DNA of 64,000 nucleotides from Methylobacterium terricola (GCF_006151805.1 NZ_VDDA01000001.1:310001-374000), one strand, 5' to 3'; positions 34,822 through 44,131 are shown, numbered from the stretch's first letter. Made by a program: numbers and translations. The notes: generated from the letters alone by a model not told the origin.

Positions 34822-34923
34822 CAGGGAAAAACCTTCGGGGATGGCGGCTGGATTCGCGGAGCTGCGCTAAGCAAGCCTCAAGCACTCTGGAGCAGGCTTT
34901 ACGGCCAAGTCCAGGGATGCCGC

Positions 34924-36093
34924 ATGCTCCTCCGCCTTCTCCTCGCGTGTCTCTGCGTCGCGGTCGTGACGGCCGCGGACGCCAAGGAGCCATCGTCCAA
35001 GGAGCCGCCGCTCTCGGCCCTGACCCTGGTCGGCCCGCCCCGCACCGTGTTCAAGGCCGGCCGCGACGCCTGCGACGGGCACGACGTGCCGGACGCCCCC
35101 GCCCGGGCCTTCCGCGAGGCGGATGGCGGCATCGCCCTGTTCGGCATGCATTACCGCAACCGCGCCTTCCGCGGCCGCGATTTCGAGGCGCTGAAGCTCG
35201 ATTGCCGGGTCGTGCTCGATTCCGCCTTCAAGCCCGAGCCCGAGGCCTTCGACGACCGCTCCTGGATCGCCGCCACCTGGACCGAGGACGGCCAGCGGGT
35301 CGAAGCGCTGCTGCACGAGGAGTACCACGCCGACGATTACGGCCGTTGCCGCACCAAGGGGGCGCTCGCCTGCTGGTACAACGCCGTGCTGGCCGCCCGC
35401 TCGACCGATGGCGGGAAGAGCTTCACCCGCACGGTGCCGCCGACGGTGGTGGCCGCCGCCCCCTTCCGCCAGGAGGTCGAGCAGGGCCGCCACCGCGGCT
35501 TCTTCAACCCGTCGAACATCGTTTCCGACGGGCGCGCCCGCTACTTCTACGCCTCGACCACCGGCTGGACGGGGCAGCCCTTCGGCGTCTGCCTGTTCCG
35601 GAGCGACGACGTCTCCGATCCCGCCCGCTGGCGCGCCTTCGACGGCAAGGATTTCTCCGCCCGCTTCCCCAACCCCTACGGGAAGGGCGCGAAACCGACC
35701 GGCTCCTGCGCCCCGGTGGCGCCGTTCCCGGCCCCGGTCGGCTCGGTGAGCCGCCACCGCGGCACCGGCGCCTGGATCGCGGTGTTCCAGGCCGCCGCCG
35801 GCGGCGTCTTCCCGCGGCCGGGGATCTACTGGAGCACCTCGCGCGACCTCCTCGCCTGGGACGCGCCGCGCCTCCTCATCGCCGGGCCGACGCTCTACGA
35901 CGATCCCTGCACCGCGGGCGGCGAGCTCGTCAGCTATCCCTCCCTCATCGACCCGGCCGCGCCCGGCCGCAACTTCGACACCGTCGGGGACACCGCGACT
36001 CTGTTCTACGTGACGCTGAGGACCAAGGGCTGCGAGGTGACCTCGGACCGCGACCTCGTGCGCCGGCCGGTCTCGATCAAGGTGTGGCCGTGA
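34924..36093 (+). CDS. Secreted sialidase-like beta-propeller protein, unknown substrate
   Basis: A 389-residue exported protein. The N-terminal signal peptide (LLRLLLACLCVAVVTAADA) is followed by about 365 residues. These carry motifs of the exo-alpha-sialidase/glycosyl-hydrolase-43-like propellers: SWIAATWTEDGQRVEALLHEEYH, ARSTDGGKSFTRT (an Asp-box-like SxDGGKSF) and FFNPSNIVSDGRARYFYAST, plus GIYWSTSRDLLAWDAPRLLI. Catalytic residues cannot be assigned with certainty. Six cysteines suggest disulfides. It reads as a conserved hypothetical of this genus. ATG 34924 is chosen for the signal peptide, with CCAGGG upstream. Confidence 0.65.
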   Translation: MLLRLLLACLCVAVVTAADAKEPSSKEPPLSALTLVGPPRTVFKAGRDACDGHDVPDAPARAFREADGGIALFGMHYRNRAFRGRDFEALKLDCRVVLDSAFKPEPEAFDDRSWIAATWTEDGQRVEALLHEEYHADDYGRCRTKGALACWYNAVLAARSTDGGKSFTRTVPPTVVAAAPFRQEVEQGRHRGFFNPSNIVSDGRARYFYASTTGWTGQPFGVCLFRSDDVSDPARWRAFDGKDFSARFPNPYGKGAKPTGSCAPVAPFPAPVGSVSRHRGTGAWIAVFQAAAGGVFPRPGIYWSTSRDLLAWDAPRLLIAGPTLYDDPCTAGGELVSYPSLIDPAAPGRNFDTVGDTATLFYVTLRTKGCEVTSDRDLVRRPVSIKVWP

Positions 36094-36150
36094 GGGTTCG
36101 CCCGGCGCCGATCCGAGTCGAACCCGCACGGCTGGTCCGCGACTCCCGGC

Positions 36151-36190
36151 GTCATCCCGGGGCTCGCCACAGGCGACGGCCCGGGACGAC
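36151..36190. repeat. Short palindromic repeat of the GTCATCCCGGG family
   Basis: Arms GTCATCCCGGG (36151-36161) and CCCGGGACGAC (36180-36190) form a one-mismatch hairpin with an inner CTCGCC/GGCGA pairing. It lies between convergent genes ending at 36093 and 36255. The family recurs at 44890 and 47234-47374. It may also terminate transcription. Confidence 0.65.
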
Positions 36191-36254
36191 CACGCGGGTT
36201 TCAGGGATGCCGGGCGCTTGGGCAGGCGCTCAGGACGCAGCCGAGCGCTGCCCC

Positions 36255-36677
36255 TCACCCCCGCCAGGTCAGCAGGTACGCCCCCACCACCACCAGCCCG
36301 ACCCCGAGCCAGTTCACCCCTGACAACCGCTCGCCGAGCAGCGTCGCGCCGAACACCGCGACCAGCACGATCGACAGCTTGTTGAGGGTCGCGACCTGCG
36401 CCGCGCCGCCGACCTTGAGCGCCCGGAAGTAGCAGGCCCAGGACCCGGCGGTGGCCAGCCCCGAGAGGCTCAAGTAGCCGAGGTTGCGGCCGCTCAGCGC
36501 CCGCAGGCCCTGCCATTGCCCGGTGGCGAGGCAGAGCGCGCCGAGCGCCGCGACGATCACCATCGAGCGGAGGAAGGCGGCGGCGTCGGTGTCCGCACCG
36601 GCGCTGCCGGCCCGGGCGAGGACCGCCGTCATCGCCGTGAACACCGCCGAGGCCAGCGCCCAGACCTGCCACGCCAT
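36255..36677 (-). CDS. Half-size EamA/DMT transporter
   Basis: A 140-residue membrane protein with a single EamA domain of five hydrophobic segments. It begins MAWQVWALASAVFTAMTAVL and ends with the family signature LGERLSGVNWLGVGLVVVGAYLLTW. Typical drug/metabolite transporters carry two such domains (about 290 residues), so this is a half-size protein that would act as a dimer. Conserved FRALKVGGAAQVATLNKLSIVLVA matches the EamA loop before helix 4. The transported compound is unknown. It diverges from the oxalate decarboxylase gene across about 150 bases. Confidence 0.85.
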   Translation of the reverse strand: MAWQVWALASAVFTAMTAVLARAGSAGADTDAAAFLRSMVIVAALGALCLATGQWQGLRALSGRNLGYLSLSGLATAGSWACYFRALKVGGAAQVATLNKLSIVLVAVFGATLLGERLSGVNWLGVGLVVVGAYLLTWRG

Positions 36678-36829
36678 CCCGCGACCTCCCCCGCGCCGCC
36701 CGCCCGGCATCATGAATGCCGGCCATGCGCCGATGCCGACAATGCGTTTCACTGGCGCACCGGCTTGGCCCAGCTTCCCGCGCCGACGGCCCGGCACGAC
36801 CGGCCGATCCTTGGCGGGGGAGGGACATC

Positions 36830-38014
36830 ATGGACCAGACGCGGCGGCTGTTTCTCGGCGCGGCGGCGCTCGGCGCCGGCGGGCTGATGGCCACGGGGGC
36901 GACGGCGCTGGAGCACGACCACGGCAACCCGGGCGACGGCGGCTTCGGCCGCCAGGCGGTCTCGCTGCCGCCGGGGGCGACGGTCGCCTACCACGATCCG
37001 CAGGATGTCGGGGCGATGCCCGATTTCCGCTTCTCCCTCGACGGCAACCGGCCGAAGGTGACCTCCGGCGGCTGGGCCAAGGAGGCCACGGTGCACCAGT
37101 TCCCCATCAGCAAGGGGATCGCGGGCGTGCACATGTTCCTTGAGCCCGGCGCCTCGCGCGAGCTGCACTGGCACGCCATCGCGGCCGAGTGGGCCTACGT
37201 CATCGACGGCCGCTGCCAGACCGTGGTCCTCGATCCGTCGGGTGCCAGCGAGATCAACAATTACGAGCCGGGCGACCTCTGGTACTTCCCGAAGGGCCAC
37301 GGCCACTCGATCCAGACCATCGGCGACAAGCCGTGCCACTTCATCCTGTCGTTCGACAACGGCGCCTTCTCGGAGCACGGCACGTTCTCGATCACCGACT
37401 GGATCGACGTGACCCCGAAGGACATGCTGGCCCTCGATTTCGGCCTGTCGCCGGACGCCTTCGAGGCCTTCCCGAAGGGCGAGGCCTACATCCAGGCCGG
37501 CCCGGTGATCCCGGTCGCCGACGCCCTCGACGCGCCGTGGCCGAAGGACTCGACCCACAAGTTCCGCCTGCTCAAGGATCCGCGGGCCGTCCGCGAGTTC
37601 GAGGGCGGCAGCTTCCGGCTCGCCACGGTCGACGAGTGGCCGATCCAGAAGACGATGTCGGGCGGCGTGATGACGATCAGGCCGGGGCAGATGCGCAAGC
37701 TGCACTGGAACGTCAACGCCAACGAGTGGCACTATTACCTGAAGGGCAAGGGGCAGGTGGCCTTGTTCGGCTCGGGCGGGCGCGGCAAGGTGGCCGAGTT
37801 CAAGCCCGGCGACGTCGCCTACATCCCGATGGGATTCGGCCACGCGATCAAGAACACCGGCGACGAGGACCTGGAGATCGTCCAGACCTGGGACAACGGC
37901 AAGTTCGAGGAGATCGACCTCGACACCTGGATCAAATCGAGCCCGCGCTACCTCCTGTCGAACAATTTCGCCGGGGTGCCGGGCGGCACGATCACCAAGC
38001 TGAAGCAGGGCTGA
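36830..38014 (+). CDS. oxdC: Oxalate decarboxylase (bicupin), exported
   Basis: A 394-residue bicupin with a twin-arginine-type signal (RRLFLGAAALGAGGLMATGA), converting oxalate to formate and CO2 with manganese. The N-terminal cupin has intact ligands in ELHWHAIAAEWAYV (His113, His115, Glu120) and His159. The lid loop is FSEHGTFSITDW, keeping the glutamate (Glu182) that separates decarboxylases from oxalate oxidases. The second cupin reads KLHWNVNANEWHYY: His292, Asn294 where family members usually have His, Glu299 and His338. Formate would feed C1 metabolism, fitting a methylotroph. ATG 36830 is preceded by GGGGGAGGGA. The gene is single, with no oxalate transporter adjacent. Confidence 0.9.
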   Translation: MDQTRRLFLGAAALGAGGLMATGATALEHDHGNPGDGGFGRQAVSLPPGATVAYHDPQDVGAMPDFRFSLDGNRPKVTSGGWAKEATVHQFPISKGIAGVHMFLEPGASRELHWHAIAAEWAYVIDGRCQTVVLDPSGASEINNYEPGDLWYFPKGHGHSIQTIGDKPCHFILSFDNGAFSEHGTFSITDWIDVTPKDMLALDFGLSPDAFEAFPKGEAYIQAGPVIPVADALDAPWPKDSTHKFRLLKDPRAVREFEGGSFRLATVDEWPIQKTMSGGVMTIRPGQMRKLHWNVNANEWHYYLKGKGQVALFGSGGRGKVAEFKPGDVAYIPMGFGHAIKNTGDEDLEIVQTWDNGKFEEIDLDTWIKSSPRYLLSNNFAGVPGGTITKLKQG

Positions 38015-38041
38015 GGCTGTCGCTCGCGGCGCGGGCGACAC

Positions 38042-38088
38042 GGCCGTCCGGCCGGCGGCGATCGGACGTCCCCGCCGGCCGGACGGCC
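38042..38088. terminator. Strong bidirectional terminator hairpin
   Basis: Perfect 17-base arms 38042-38058 and 38072-38088 (GGCCGTCCGGCCGGCGG and its complement) around a 13-base loop, in the gap between convergent oxalate decarboxylase and dihydrofolate reductase genes. Poly-U is absent. Confidence 0.75.
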
Positions 38089-38093
38089 CCGCC

Positions 38094-38498
38094 TCAATCC
38101 CGTCCGCGCCCCACCAGCCAGGCCGGATCGAACCACCGGTCGGCCTCGCCGTCATAGGGCAGGCGGGTGATGTCCCATTGCTGGATGAACGGGGCGTAGA
38201 CGTTCCAGACCGCAATCCCGCCGCCGACATAGATCCGGCGGCCGGGATAGCGCGCCAGCACCGCCCGCGGATCCTCGTGCGAGCGGATGATCGCGATGGT
38301 GCGATCCTGGTAGGCGAAGTCCGGCACCGCCTCGATGGTCTTCGGCCCGGCGATCAGCACGTGGCCCTGCGTCACCGCGAAGAAGCGCGTCACGTCCTCG
38401 ACATAGAGTGGATCGGTGTTGCCCTCCCAGGGCAGCCGCCCGTGCAGGCCGAGCTGGCCCCGCTGCCCGATGGCGCACATCGCCCGCACGTCGATCAT
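38094..38498 (-). CDS. Short dihydrofolate-reductase-family protein
   Basis: A 134-residue DHFR-fold protein, about 25 residues shorter than a standard FolA. It retains the strand-helix pattern: AIGQRGQLGLHGRLPWEG (for GxxGxxxxLPW), an acidic residue in VEDVTRFFAVTQGH in place of the catalytic Asp region, AGPKTIEAVPD (for GRKTWESLP) and IYVGGGIAVWNVYAPF (the cofactor GG motif). The family reduces dihydrofolate or related deaminated pteridines using NADPH. Given the missing loops it may act on a different pterin or flavin-type substrate. It is monocistronic and convergent with the oxalate decarboxylase gene. ATG 38498 is the only good start. Confidence 0.78.
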   Translation of the reverse strand: MIDVRAMCAIGQRGQLGLHGRLPWEGNTDPLYVEDVTRFFAVTQGHVLIAGPKTIEAVPDFAYQDRTIAIIRSHEDPRAVLARYPGRRIYVGGGIAVWNVYAPFIQQWDITRLPYDGEADRWFDPAWLVGRGRD

Positions 38499-38582
38499 CG
38501 CAACACGTCCTCCGGAGCGGGGCCCCGCTGGGCCATGCCCTGCCTGATAGCCCGCGGGCCGAGGCCCGGCCAGACGGACGTG

Positions 38583-41180
38583 TCACGCCTCGCGCAGCAG
38601 GACCGCCGCGCCTTCGCGCTCGGGCAGGGCGCCGGCCGGCACCGGCTTGCCGAACAGATAGCCCTGGAGCGTGGTGCAGCCCGCCCCGCGCAGGCAATCG
38701 GCCTGTTCGGGGGACTCGACGCCCTCCGCCGTGGTGACGATGCCGAGGCTGCGGCTGAGCCCGGTGATCGCCTGCACCACCGCTAGCGCCTCCCGGCTGC
38801 CGCAGATCTCGCGGATGAACGAACGGTCGATCTTGATCTTGTCGAACCGGAACGCGCACAGGTAGCTCAGGGACGAGTAGCCGGTGCCGAAATCGTCGAG
38901 GGCGATGCGGGCGCCGAGCTGCTTCAGCTGCTGCAGCAGGGCGAGATTGTTCGACGAGGCGTCGAGCAGCACCGATTCGGTGATCTCGAGCTCGAGCCGG
39001 CCGGCGGGCAGGCCGGAGGCGGCGAGCGCCGCGGCGACCTGGGCCGCGAGGGCCGTGCTGCGGAACTGCACCGGCGACAGGTTGACGGCGACGGTGCGGC
39101 CGCTCGCCCAGCCGCTCGCCTCGCGGCAGGCCTCCTGCAGCACGAAGGCGCCGATCTCGTGGATCATCCCGGTCTCCTCGGCGACCGGGATGAAGTCGAG
39201 GGGCGAGATCGGGCCGCGCACCGGATGGTGCCAGCGCAGCAGCGCCTCGTAGCCGACGGTTTCGCCGTCCTCGGCCCGCACGATCGGCTGGTAGTGCAGG
39301 CCGAGCTCGCGCCGGGCGATCGCGGCGCGCAGATCGGTCTCGATCAGGCGGCGGTAGCGGGCCGAGGCCTCGAGCGCGCCGTGGAAGCGGGCGTGCCGGG
39401 ACCGGCCGGTGCGCTTGGCCTCGTAGAGCGCGAGGTCGGCGCAGCGCAGGAGTTCATCGGCGGTGTCGCCGTCTTCCGGCGCGAGGGCGATGCCGATGCT
39501 CAGCCCGGTCTCGATCCGCTGCCCGTCGACCTCGACCGGCTGGCGCGCCGCCGCGATCAGCCGGTCGGCGAGGGCGACGGCCTCCGCCCCCGCCCCGGGG
39601 ACGGCGGCGACGACCGCGAACTCGTCACCGCCGAGGCGCGCCAGGGTGTCGCCCGGGCGCAGGCTGTCCCGGAGGCGCCGGGCGACGACGCGCAGCAGGT
39701 GGTCCCCGACCGGATGGCCGAGGGTGTCGTTGATGCACTTGAAGTCGTCGAGATCGATGCACAGCACCGCGTGGCTCAGGCCGCCGGAGGCCTCGGGGCG
39801 CCCGGTCTCCCCACGCGCGGTCTCGGCCGCCAGAACCTCGCCGAGCCGCTGCCGGAAGAACTCGCGGTTCGGCAGCCCGGTCAGGCCATCGTGATAGGCG
39901 AGGTGGTGGATCCGCGCGCTCGCGGCGTGCTCGTCGCTGACGTCCTCGGCGATGAGCAGGCCGTTGCGCGGGTGATCGCCCCGCCCGCCGATCGCCAGGG
40001 CGCGCATCCGCAGCATGCGCGGGCCCCACGCGGTCTCGACCGAGGCCTCGACGGTGACGGCGGCCGGATCGGTGCCCGCGGGCCCTTCGGCCGCCGCGAG
40101 CGCGGCGTCCATCAGGGCCGCCATGGCCGCCGGCAGGACCACCGCGGCCGGGCGGCCGATCAATTCGCCGGTGCAGCGGCAGAGCAGCAGCTCGGCCTGC
40201 CGGTTGGCGAGCCGGATCAGCCCGGTCGCGGCGTCCTGCACGACGACGCTCGACGGCATGGTGGCGATCACGCTGTCGAGGAAGGCCGACGCGGCGGCGT
40301 GCTCGTCGCGGTGGCGCTCGGCGATCTCCTTGGCCTCGATGACCTGAAGCCGCTGGAGGCGCTTCTCGGTCCGGTCGCGGGTGATCTTGGCGAAACCCAG
40401 CAGGGTGCCGTCGTCGTCCCGGATGGCGTCGATCGCGACCTCGGCCCAGAATGAGGTGCCGTCGCGGCGGAAGCGCCAGCCCTCGGCCTCGAACCGTCCG
40501 GTCTCGCGGGCCTGGCGCAGGCTCGCCTCCGGCAGGCCCGCCGCCCGGTCCTCCGGACCGTAGAAGCACGAGAAGTGCCGGCCCACGATCTCGGCGGCTT
40601 TGTACTGGCTGGAGCGCTCGGCCCCGGCATTCCACTTCACCACGTTCCCGGCCGGATCGAGCATGTAGAGCGCGTAATCGGTCACGCCCTTGACGAAGAG
40701 GCGGAAGCGACGTTCCTCCTCGCGATGCTGCTGGAGAAGGCGCTGCTGCTCGCTGCGGTCCCGGGTGATCTTGGCGACGCCGATGAGGTGGCCGTCGTCG
40801 TCGCGGATGGCGGCCATGACGACCTCGGCCCAGAACGAGGTGCCGTCGCGACGGAGACGCCAGCCCTCGGCTGCGAAGCGCCCGGTCTCGCGGGCCTGGC
40901 GCAAATTCGCCTCCGGCACCCCCGCCGCCCGATCCTCCGGACCGTAGAAGCACGAAAAGTGCTCTCCGACGATCTCCGCGGCCGTGTATTGCTTGATTTT
41001 CGCTGCGCCGGCGTTCCAGTTCACGACCACGCCGCCCGGATCGAGCAGGGCGATCGCGTAGTCGGTCACGCCCTGGACGAGCAATCGGTACAGGACGTCG
41101 GTGCTTGCGGTCACGACTGGCTGTCCATCATCGGCGTCGCTCCAGGGTCTCCCAGGGAGAGTCTGGTTCACGCCCGCCAA
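38583..41180 (-). CDS. PAS-PAS-PAS-GGDEF-EAL cyclic-di-GMP regulator
   Basis: An 865-residue cytosolic protein. Two near-duplicate PAS domains (about residues 27-150 and 155-275) share FSCFYGPEDRAAG and ETGRF. A third PAS-like domain (about 300-430) precedes a GGDEF diguanylate cyclase with LARLGGDEFAVV (near 515) and an EAL phosphodiesterase with YEALLRWHHP (near 643). Catalytic residues of both output domains look intact, including AVNLSPVQFR and DDFGTGYSSLSYL (acid residues of EAL). It likely tunes c-di-GMP, hence motility or biofilm formation, in response to a signal sensed by the PAS domains. The start is a TTG at 41180; a GTG at 41114 gives a shorter protein and may be the real start. 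Confidence 0.88.
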   Translation of the reverse strand: MAGVNQTLPGRPWSDADDGQPVVTASTDVLYRLLVQGVTDYAIALLDPGGVVVNWNAGAAKIKQYTAAEIVGEHFSCFYGPEDRAAGVPEANLRQARETGRFAAEGWRLRRDGTSFWAEVVMAAIRDDDGHLIGVAKITRDRSEQQRLLQQHREEERRFRLFVKGVTDYALYMLDPAGNVVKWNAGAERSSQYKAAEIVGRHFSCFYGPEDRAAGLPEASLRQARETGRFEAEGWRFRRDGTSFWAEVAIDAIRDDDGTLLGFAKITRDRTEKRLQRLQVIEAKEIAERHRDEHAAASAFLDSVIATMPSSVVVQDAATGLIRLANRQAELLLCRCTGELIGRPAAVVLPAAMAALMDAALAAAEGPAGTDPAAVTVEASVETAWGPRMLRMRALAIGGRGDHPRNGLLIAEDVSDEHAASARIHHLAYHDGLTGLPNREFFRQRLGEVLAAETARGETGRPEASGGLSHAVLCIDLDDFKCINDTLGHPVGDHLLRVVARRLRDSLRPGDTLARLGGDEFAVVAAVPGAGAEAVALADRLIAAARQPVEVDGQRIETGLSIGIALAPEDGDTADELLRCADLALYEAKRTGRSRHARFHGALEASARYRRLIETDLRAAIARRELGLHYQPIVRAEDGETVGYEALLRWHHPVRGPISPLDFIPVAEETGMIHEIGAFVLQEACREASGWASGRTVAVNLSPVQFRSTALAAQVAAALAASGLPAGRLELEITESVLLDASSNNLALLQQLKQLGARIALDDFGTGYSSLSYLCAFRFDKIKIDRSFIREICGSREALAVVQAITGLSRSLGIVTTAEGVESPEQADCLRGAGCTTLQGYLFGKPVPAGALPEREGAAVLLREA

Positions 41181-41543
41181 GATGGGCTGTTCCGTACTAA
41201 TGCAATCTTAAATCGATATCATCGCGACAGAAAATTTTTCCCTATTGGGACATGTGTCCTAAATCAGCGCGGCGGGGCGGAGCAATCGTTGACCCCTCCG
41301 CTATGGCAATGTCGAAGGGCGCAGAAAGCGTCTTTTCGCCGGATCCGTGAGCATGGAACGCCTCTGCGTCATCCCGTGACGGGTGTCGCGACCGACGAGC
41401 ATGTCGTCGCGATCCCGGGGGATGCCGGGTTCCCCGTGGAGGCCGGCATGCGCGCAGGATCCGCCCGGACCGCGTGCGGGGCCTGTCCACGTGATCCCGG
41501 TTCCTCACGCAGCGCGGTCGCCAGGCTGGCTCCGGACATGGAA
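41181..41543. other. Gene-free stretch upstream of the PAS-GGDEF-EAL gene
   Basis: About 360 bases between the start of the c-di-GMP gene (minus strand) and the terminator of the SDR gene. It has an AT-rich patch (41185-41260) that probably holds the promoter. No open frame has protein character and no clear operator is visible. Confidence 0.4.
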
Positions 41544-41578
41544 AAGGCGGGACCCCCGCCTCGCGAGGGCCCCGCCTT
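41544..41578 (-). terminator. Rho-independent terminator of the SDR gene
   Basis: Arms AAGGCGGG (41544-41551) and CCCGCCTT (41571-41578) with inner CCCCGCC/GGGCCC pairing. Read on the minus strand the stem is followed by TTTTC, so a U-run is present. It lies 29 bases past the stop of the SDR gene. Confidence 0.75.
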
Positions 41579-41606
41579 GCCTGTCCTCACACGGCCGGTG
41601 ATCCGT

Positions 41607-42365
41607 TCAGGCCGGCTTCTGCGGCGTCAGCACCCGGCCGGTCGGGAAGTCGAAGATCGCGCCGCTCTCGCTCCAGTCCGGGCTCGCCAGGCGGACGATG
41701 TGGGGCGCCAGGTCCTCGGGGGTGCGCAGGGTCTCCGGGTCCTCGCCCGGCATCGCGGCCTTGCGCATCGCGGTGCGCAGCGGCCCGGGATTGAGCAGCA
41801 TCGCGCGCACCGGCGTGGTCGCGGTCTCGGCGGCGTAGGTCCGCACCATCGCCTCGAGCGCGGCCTTCGACACCGCGTAGGGGCCCCAATAGGCCCGGCA
41901 CGACGAGGCCGCGCCCGAGGTGACGAAGACCGCCCGCCCGGCCTCCGAGCGCCGCAGCAGCGGATCGAGGGAACGGATCAGGCGCCAGTTCGCCGTGACG
42001 TTGACGTCCATCACGGTCGACCAGACCTTCGGGTCGACGTGGCCGAGCGGCATCAGCTTGCCGAGCACGCCGGCATTGCCGACGAGCACGTCGAGCCGGC
42101 CCCAGCGCTCGTGGATCGCGGCGCCGAGGCGGTCGATGGCGTCGTAGTCGCACAGGTCGAGGGGGACCAGGGTGGCGGAGCCGCCCGAAGCCCGCACGGC
42201 GTCGTCCAGTTCTTCGAGCGCGCCTTGCGTCCGGGCGACCGCGATGACGTGGGCCCCGGCCTCGGCCAGGGCCAGGGACGCCGCGCGGCCGATGCCGCGC
42301 GACGCGCCCGTGACGACGGCGATGCGGTCGGCGAGGGGCTTTTCGGGGAGGAGGGTGTCGGACAT
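41607..42365 (-). CDS. SDR-family oxidoreductase next to purF
   Basis: A 252-residue classical short-chain dehydrogenase. The cofactor motif TGASRGIG is at residues 19-26, the NAG motif is VGNAGVLG, and the catalytic residues are Ser in VTSGAASSC and YAVSK near 164-168, where Tyr and Lys are in place. The chain ends in the usual RMP-like lid near GAIFDFPTGRV. It starts 5 bases after purF stops and is probably co-transcribed with it, a pairing often seen in related genomes. Substrate is unknown, with no hint from purine biosynthesis context. Confidence 0.9.
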   Translation of the reverse strand: MSDTLLPEKPLADRIAVVTGASRGIGRAASLALAEAGAHVIAVARTQGALEELDDAVRASGGSATLVPLDLCDYDAIDRLGAAIHERWGRLDVLVGNAGVLGKLMPLGHVDPKVWSTVMDVNVTANWRLIRSLDPLLRRSEAGRAVFVTSGAASSCRAYWGPYAVSKAALEAMVRTYAAETATTPVRAMLLNPGPLRTAMRKAAMPGEDPETLRTPEDLAPHIVRLASPDWSESGAIFDFPTGRVLTPQKPA

Positions 42366-42369
42366 GCGG

Positions 42370-43872
42370 TCAGTCGGCCTCGGCGAGGATCGCCATCTGG
42401 CGCGGCGAGGCGACGGCGAGGTCGGTCAGCGGCGTCGGGTAGTCGCCGGTGAAGCAGTGGTCGGTGTATTGCGGGCGGGCGGCGTCGCGGCCCTCCTCGC
42501 CCATCGCCCGGTACAGGCCCTCGATCGACAGGAACGCCAGCGAGTCGGCGCCGATGTAGCGGCGCATGCTCTCGAGGTCGTGGGTCGCGGCGAGCAGCTT
42601 CTCCTTCTCCGGCGTGTCGATGCCGTAGAAGTCGGGATGGGTGATCGGCGGCGAGGCGATGCGGAAATGCACCTCGCGGGCGCCGGCCTCGCGCATCATC
42701 CGGACGATCTTCACCGAGGTGGTGCCGCGCACCAGGCTGTCGTCGACGAGCACGATGCGCTTGCCCTCGACCGCCGCGCGGTTGGCCGAGTGCTTCATCC
42801 GCACGCCGAGCTCGCGCACCGACTGGGTCGGCTGGATGAAGGTGCGGCCGACATAGTGGTTGCGGATGATCCCGAGCTCGTAGGGCAGCCCGGTCTCCTG
42901 GGCGTAGCCGAGCGCCGCCGGCACGCCGGAATCCGGCACCGGGATCACGATGTCGGCCTCGGCCGCGGATTCCCGCGCCAGCTCGACGCCGATGTTCTTG
43001 CGCACCGAATAGACGTTCTTGCCGTTCACGATCGAATCGGGGCGGGCGAAGTAGATGTACTCGAAGATGCAGGGACGGATCGGTTGCGCCCGGGCGAAGC
43101 GGATCGACTCGATGCCGTCCTCGGAGATCACCACCATCTCGCCGTTCTCGACGTCGCGCACGAAGCGGGCGCCGATGATGTCGAGGGCGCAGGTCTCGGA
43201 GGCCAGGATGTAGCGGCCGTCGAGCTCGCCGAGCACCAGCGGGCGGATGCCGAGGGGATCGCGGGCGCCGATCAGCTTCTTGTTCGTCATCATCACGAGG
43301 GCGTAGGCGCCCTCGATCTGGCGCAGCGCGTCCATCACCCGGTCGACGATGCGCACGTGGCGCGAGCGGGCGACGAGGTGGAGGATCGCCTCGGTGTCGG
43401 AGGTCGACTGGCAGATCGCGCCGTCGCGCACCAGCTGGCGGCGCAGCAGCAGGCCGTTGGTCAGGTTGCCGTTATGGGCGACCGCGAGGCCGCCGGTCTC
43501 GAGCTCGGCGAAGAGCGGCTGCACGTTGCGCAGGATCGTCTCGCCGGTGGTCGAGTAGCGGACGTGGCCGATCGCCGCTTCGCCCTTCAGGCGCTCGATC
43601 GTGGCGAGGTCGGAGAACGAATCGCCGACGAGGCCCATCCGGCGCTCGGAATGGAACACCTGGCCGTCGAACGCCACGATGCCGGCCGCCTCCTGGCCGC
43701 GATGCTGCAGGGCGTGGAGGCCGAGCGCCACGATCGCGGCGGCGTCCGGATGGCCGTAGATGCCGAAGACGCCGCATTCCTCGCGCAGGGTATCGCCGTC
43801 GAGGTCGAGATCGCCGCCGAACGCCTCGCTCGCCCCGGGCGCGCCCCGGAAGGTTTCGCTGCGTGCTGACAT
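42370..43872 (-). CDS. purF: Amidophosphoribosyltransferase
   Basis: A 500-residue enzyme of the first committed step of purine synthesis, converting PRPP and glutamine to phosphoribosylamine. The catalytic cysteine starts the mature enzyme at CGVFGIYGHPDAAA (Cys33), so a 32-residue propeptide is removed, as in the Bacillus-type class. The glutaminase domain follows (HALQHRGQEAAG, RYSTTGE, NGNLTNG). The PRPP-binding motif is VLVDDSLVRGTTS (near residue 372). ATG 43872 is chosen as the start of MSARSETFRGA; the frame extends 9 codons further. It is upstream of and overlaps in transcription with the SDR gene. Confidence 0.96.
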   Translation of the reverse strand: MSARSETFRGAPGASEAFGGDLDLDGDTLREECGVFGIYGHPDAAAIVALGLHALQHRGQEAAGIVAFDGQVFHSERRMGLVGDSFSDLATIERLKGEAAIGHVRYSTTGETILRNVQPLFAELETGGLAVAHNGNLTNGLLLRRQLVRDGAICQSTSDTEAILHLVARSRHVRIVDRVMDALRQIEGAYALVMMTNKKLIGARDPLGIRPLVLGELDGRYILASETCALDIIGARFVRDVENGEMVVISEDGIESIRFARAQPIRPCIFEYIYFARPDSIVNGKNVYSVRKNIGVELARESAAEADIVIPVPDSGVPAALGYAQETGLPYELGIIRNHYVGRTFIQPTQSVRELGVRMKHSANRAAVEGKRIVLVDDSLVRGTTSVKIVRMMREAGAREVHFRIASPPITHPDFYGIDTPEKEKLLAATHDLESMRRYIGADSLAFLSIEGLYRAMGEEGRDAARPQYTDHCFTGDYPTPLTDLAVASPRQMAILAEAD

Positions 43873-44131
43873 GATGAGAAGCCCCTGGTGGCCGGTCACC
43901 GCACGGCCTCGCCTCGCCGACCCCGCGCACCCGTTAGCCGCGCGGGCCTGATTCGCCCGCGAGGTCGCGTGTCGGCCATGGGGTCTTACGCCATGGAGCG
44001 TCCGATATTTGACCTCGCGCCGGCTATGTAGTCGCTGCCGCGGGCGGAACCAAGGCGGCAGATACGCGTTGCGCGACGTATCTCACATGCAAAGGACGCC
44101 GATCCGGCGCCCCGTGCGGTTTCGCACCTGC

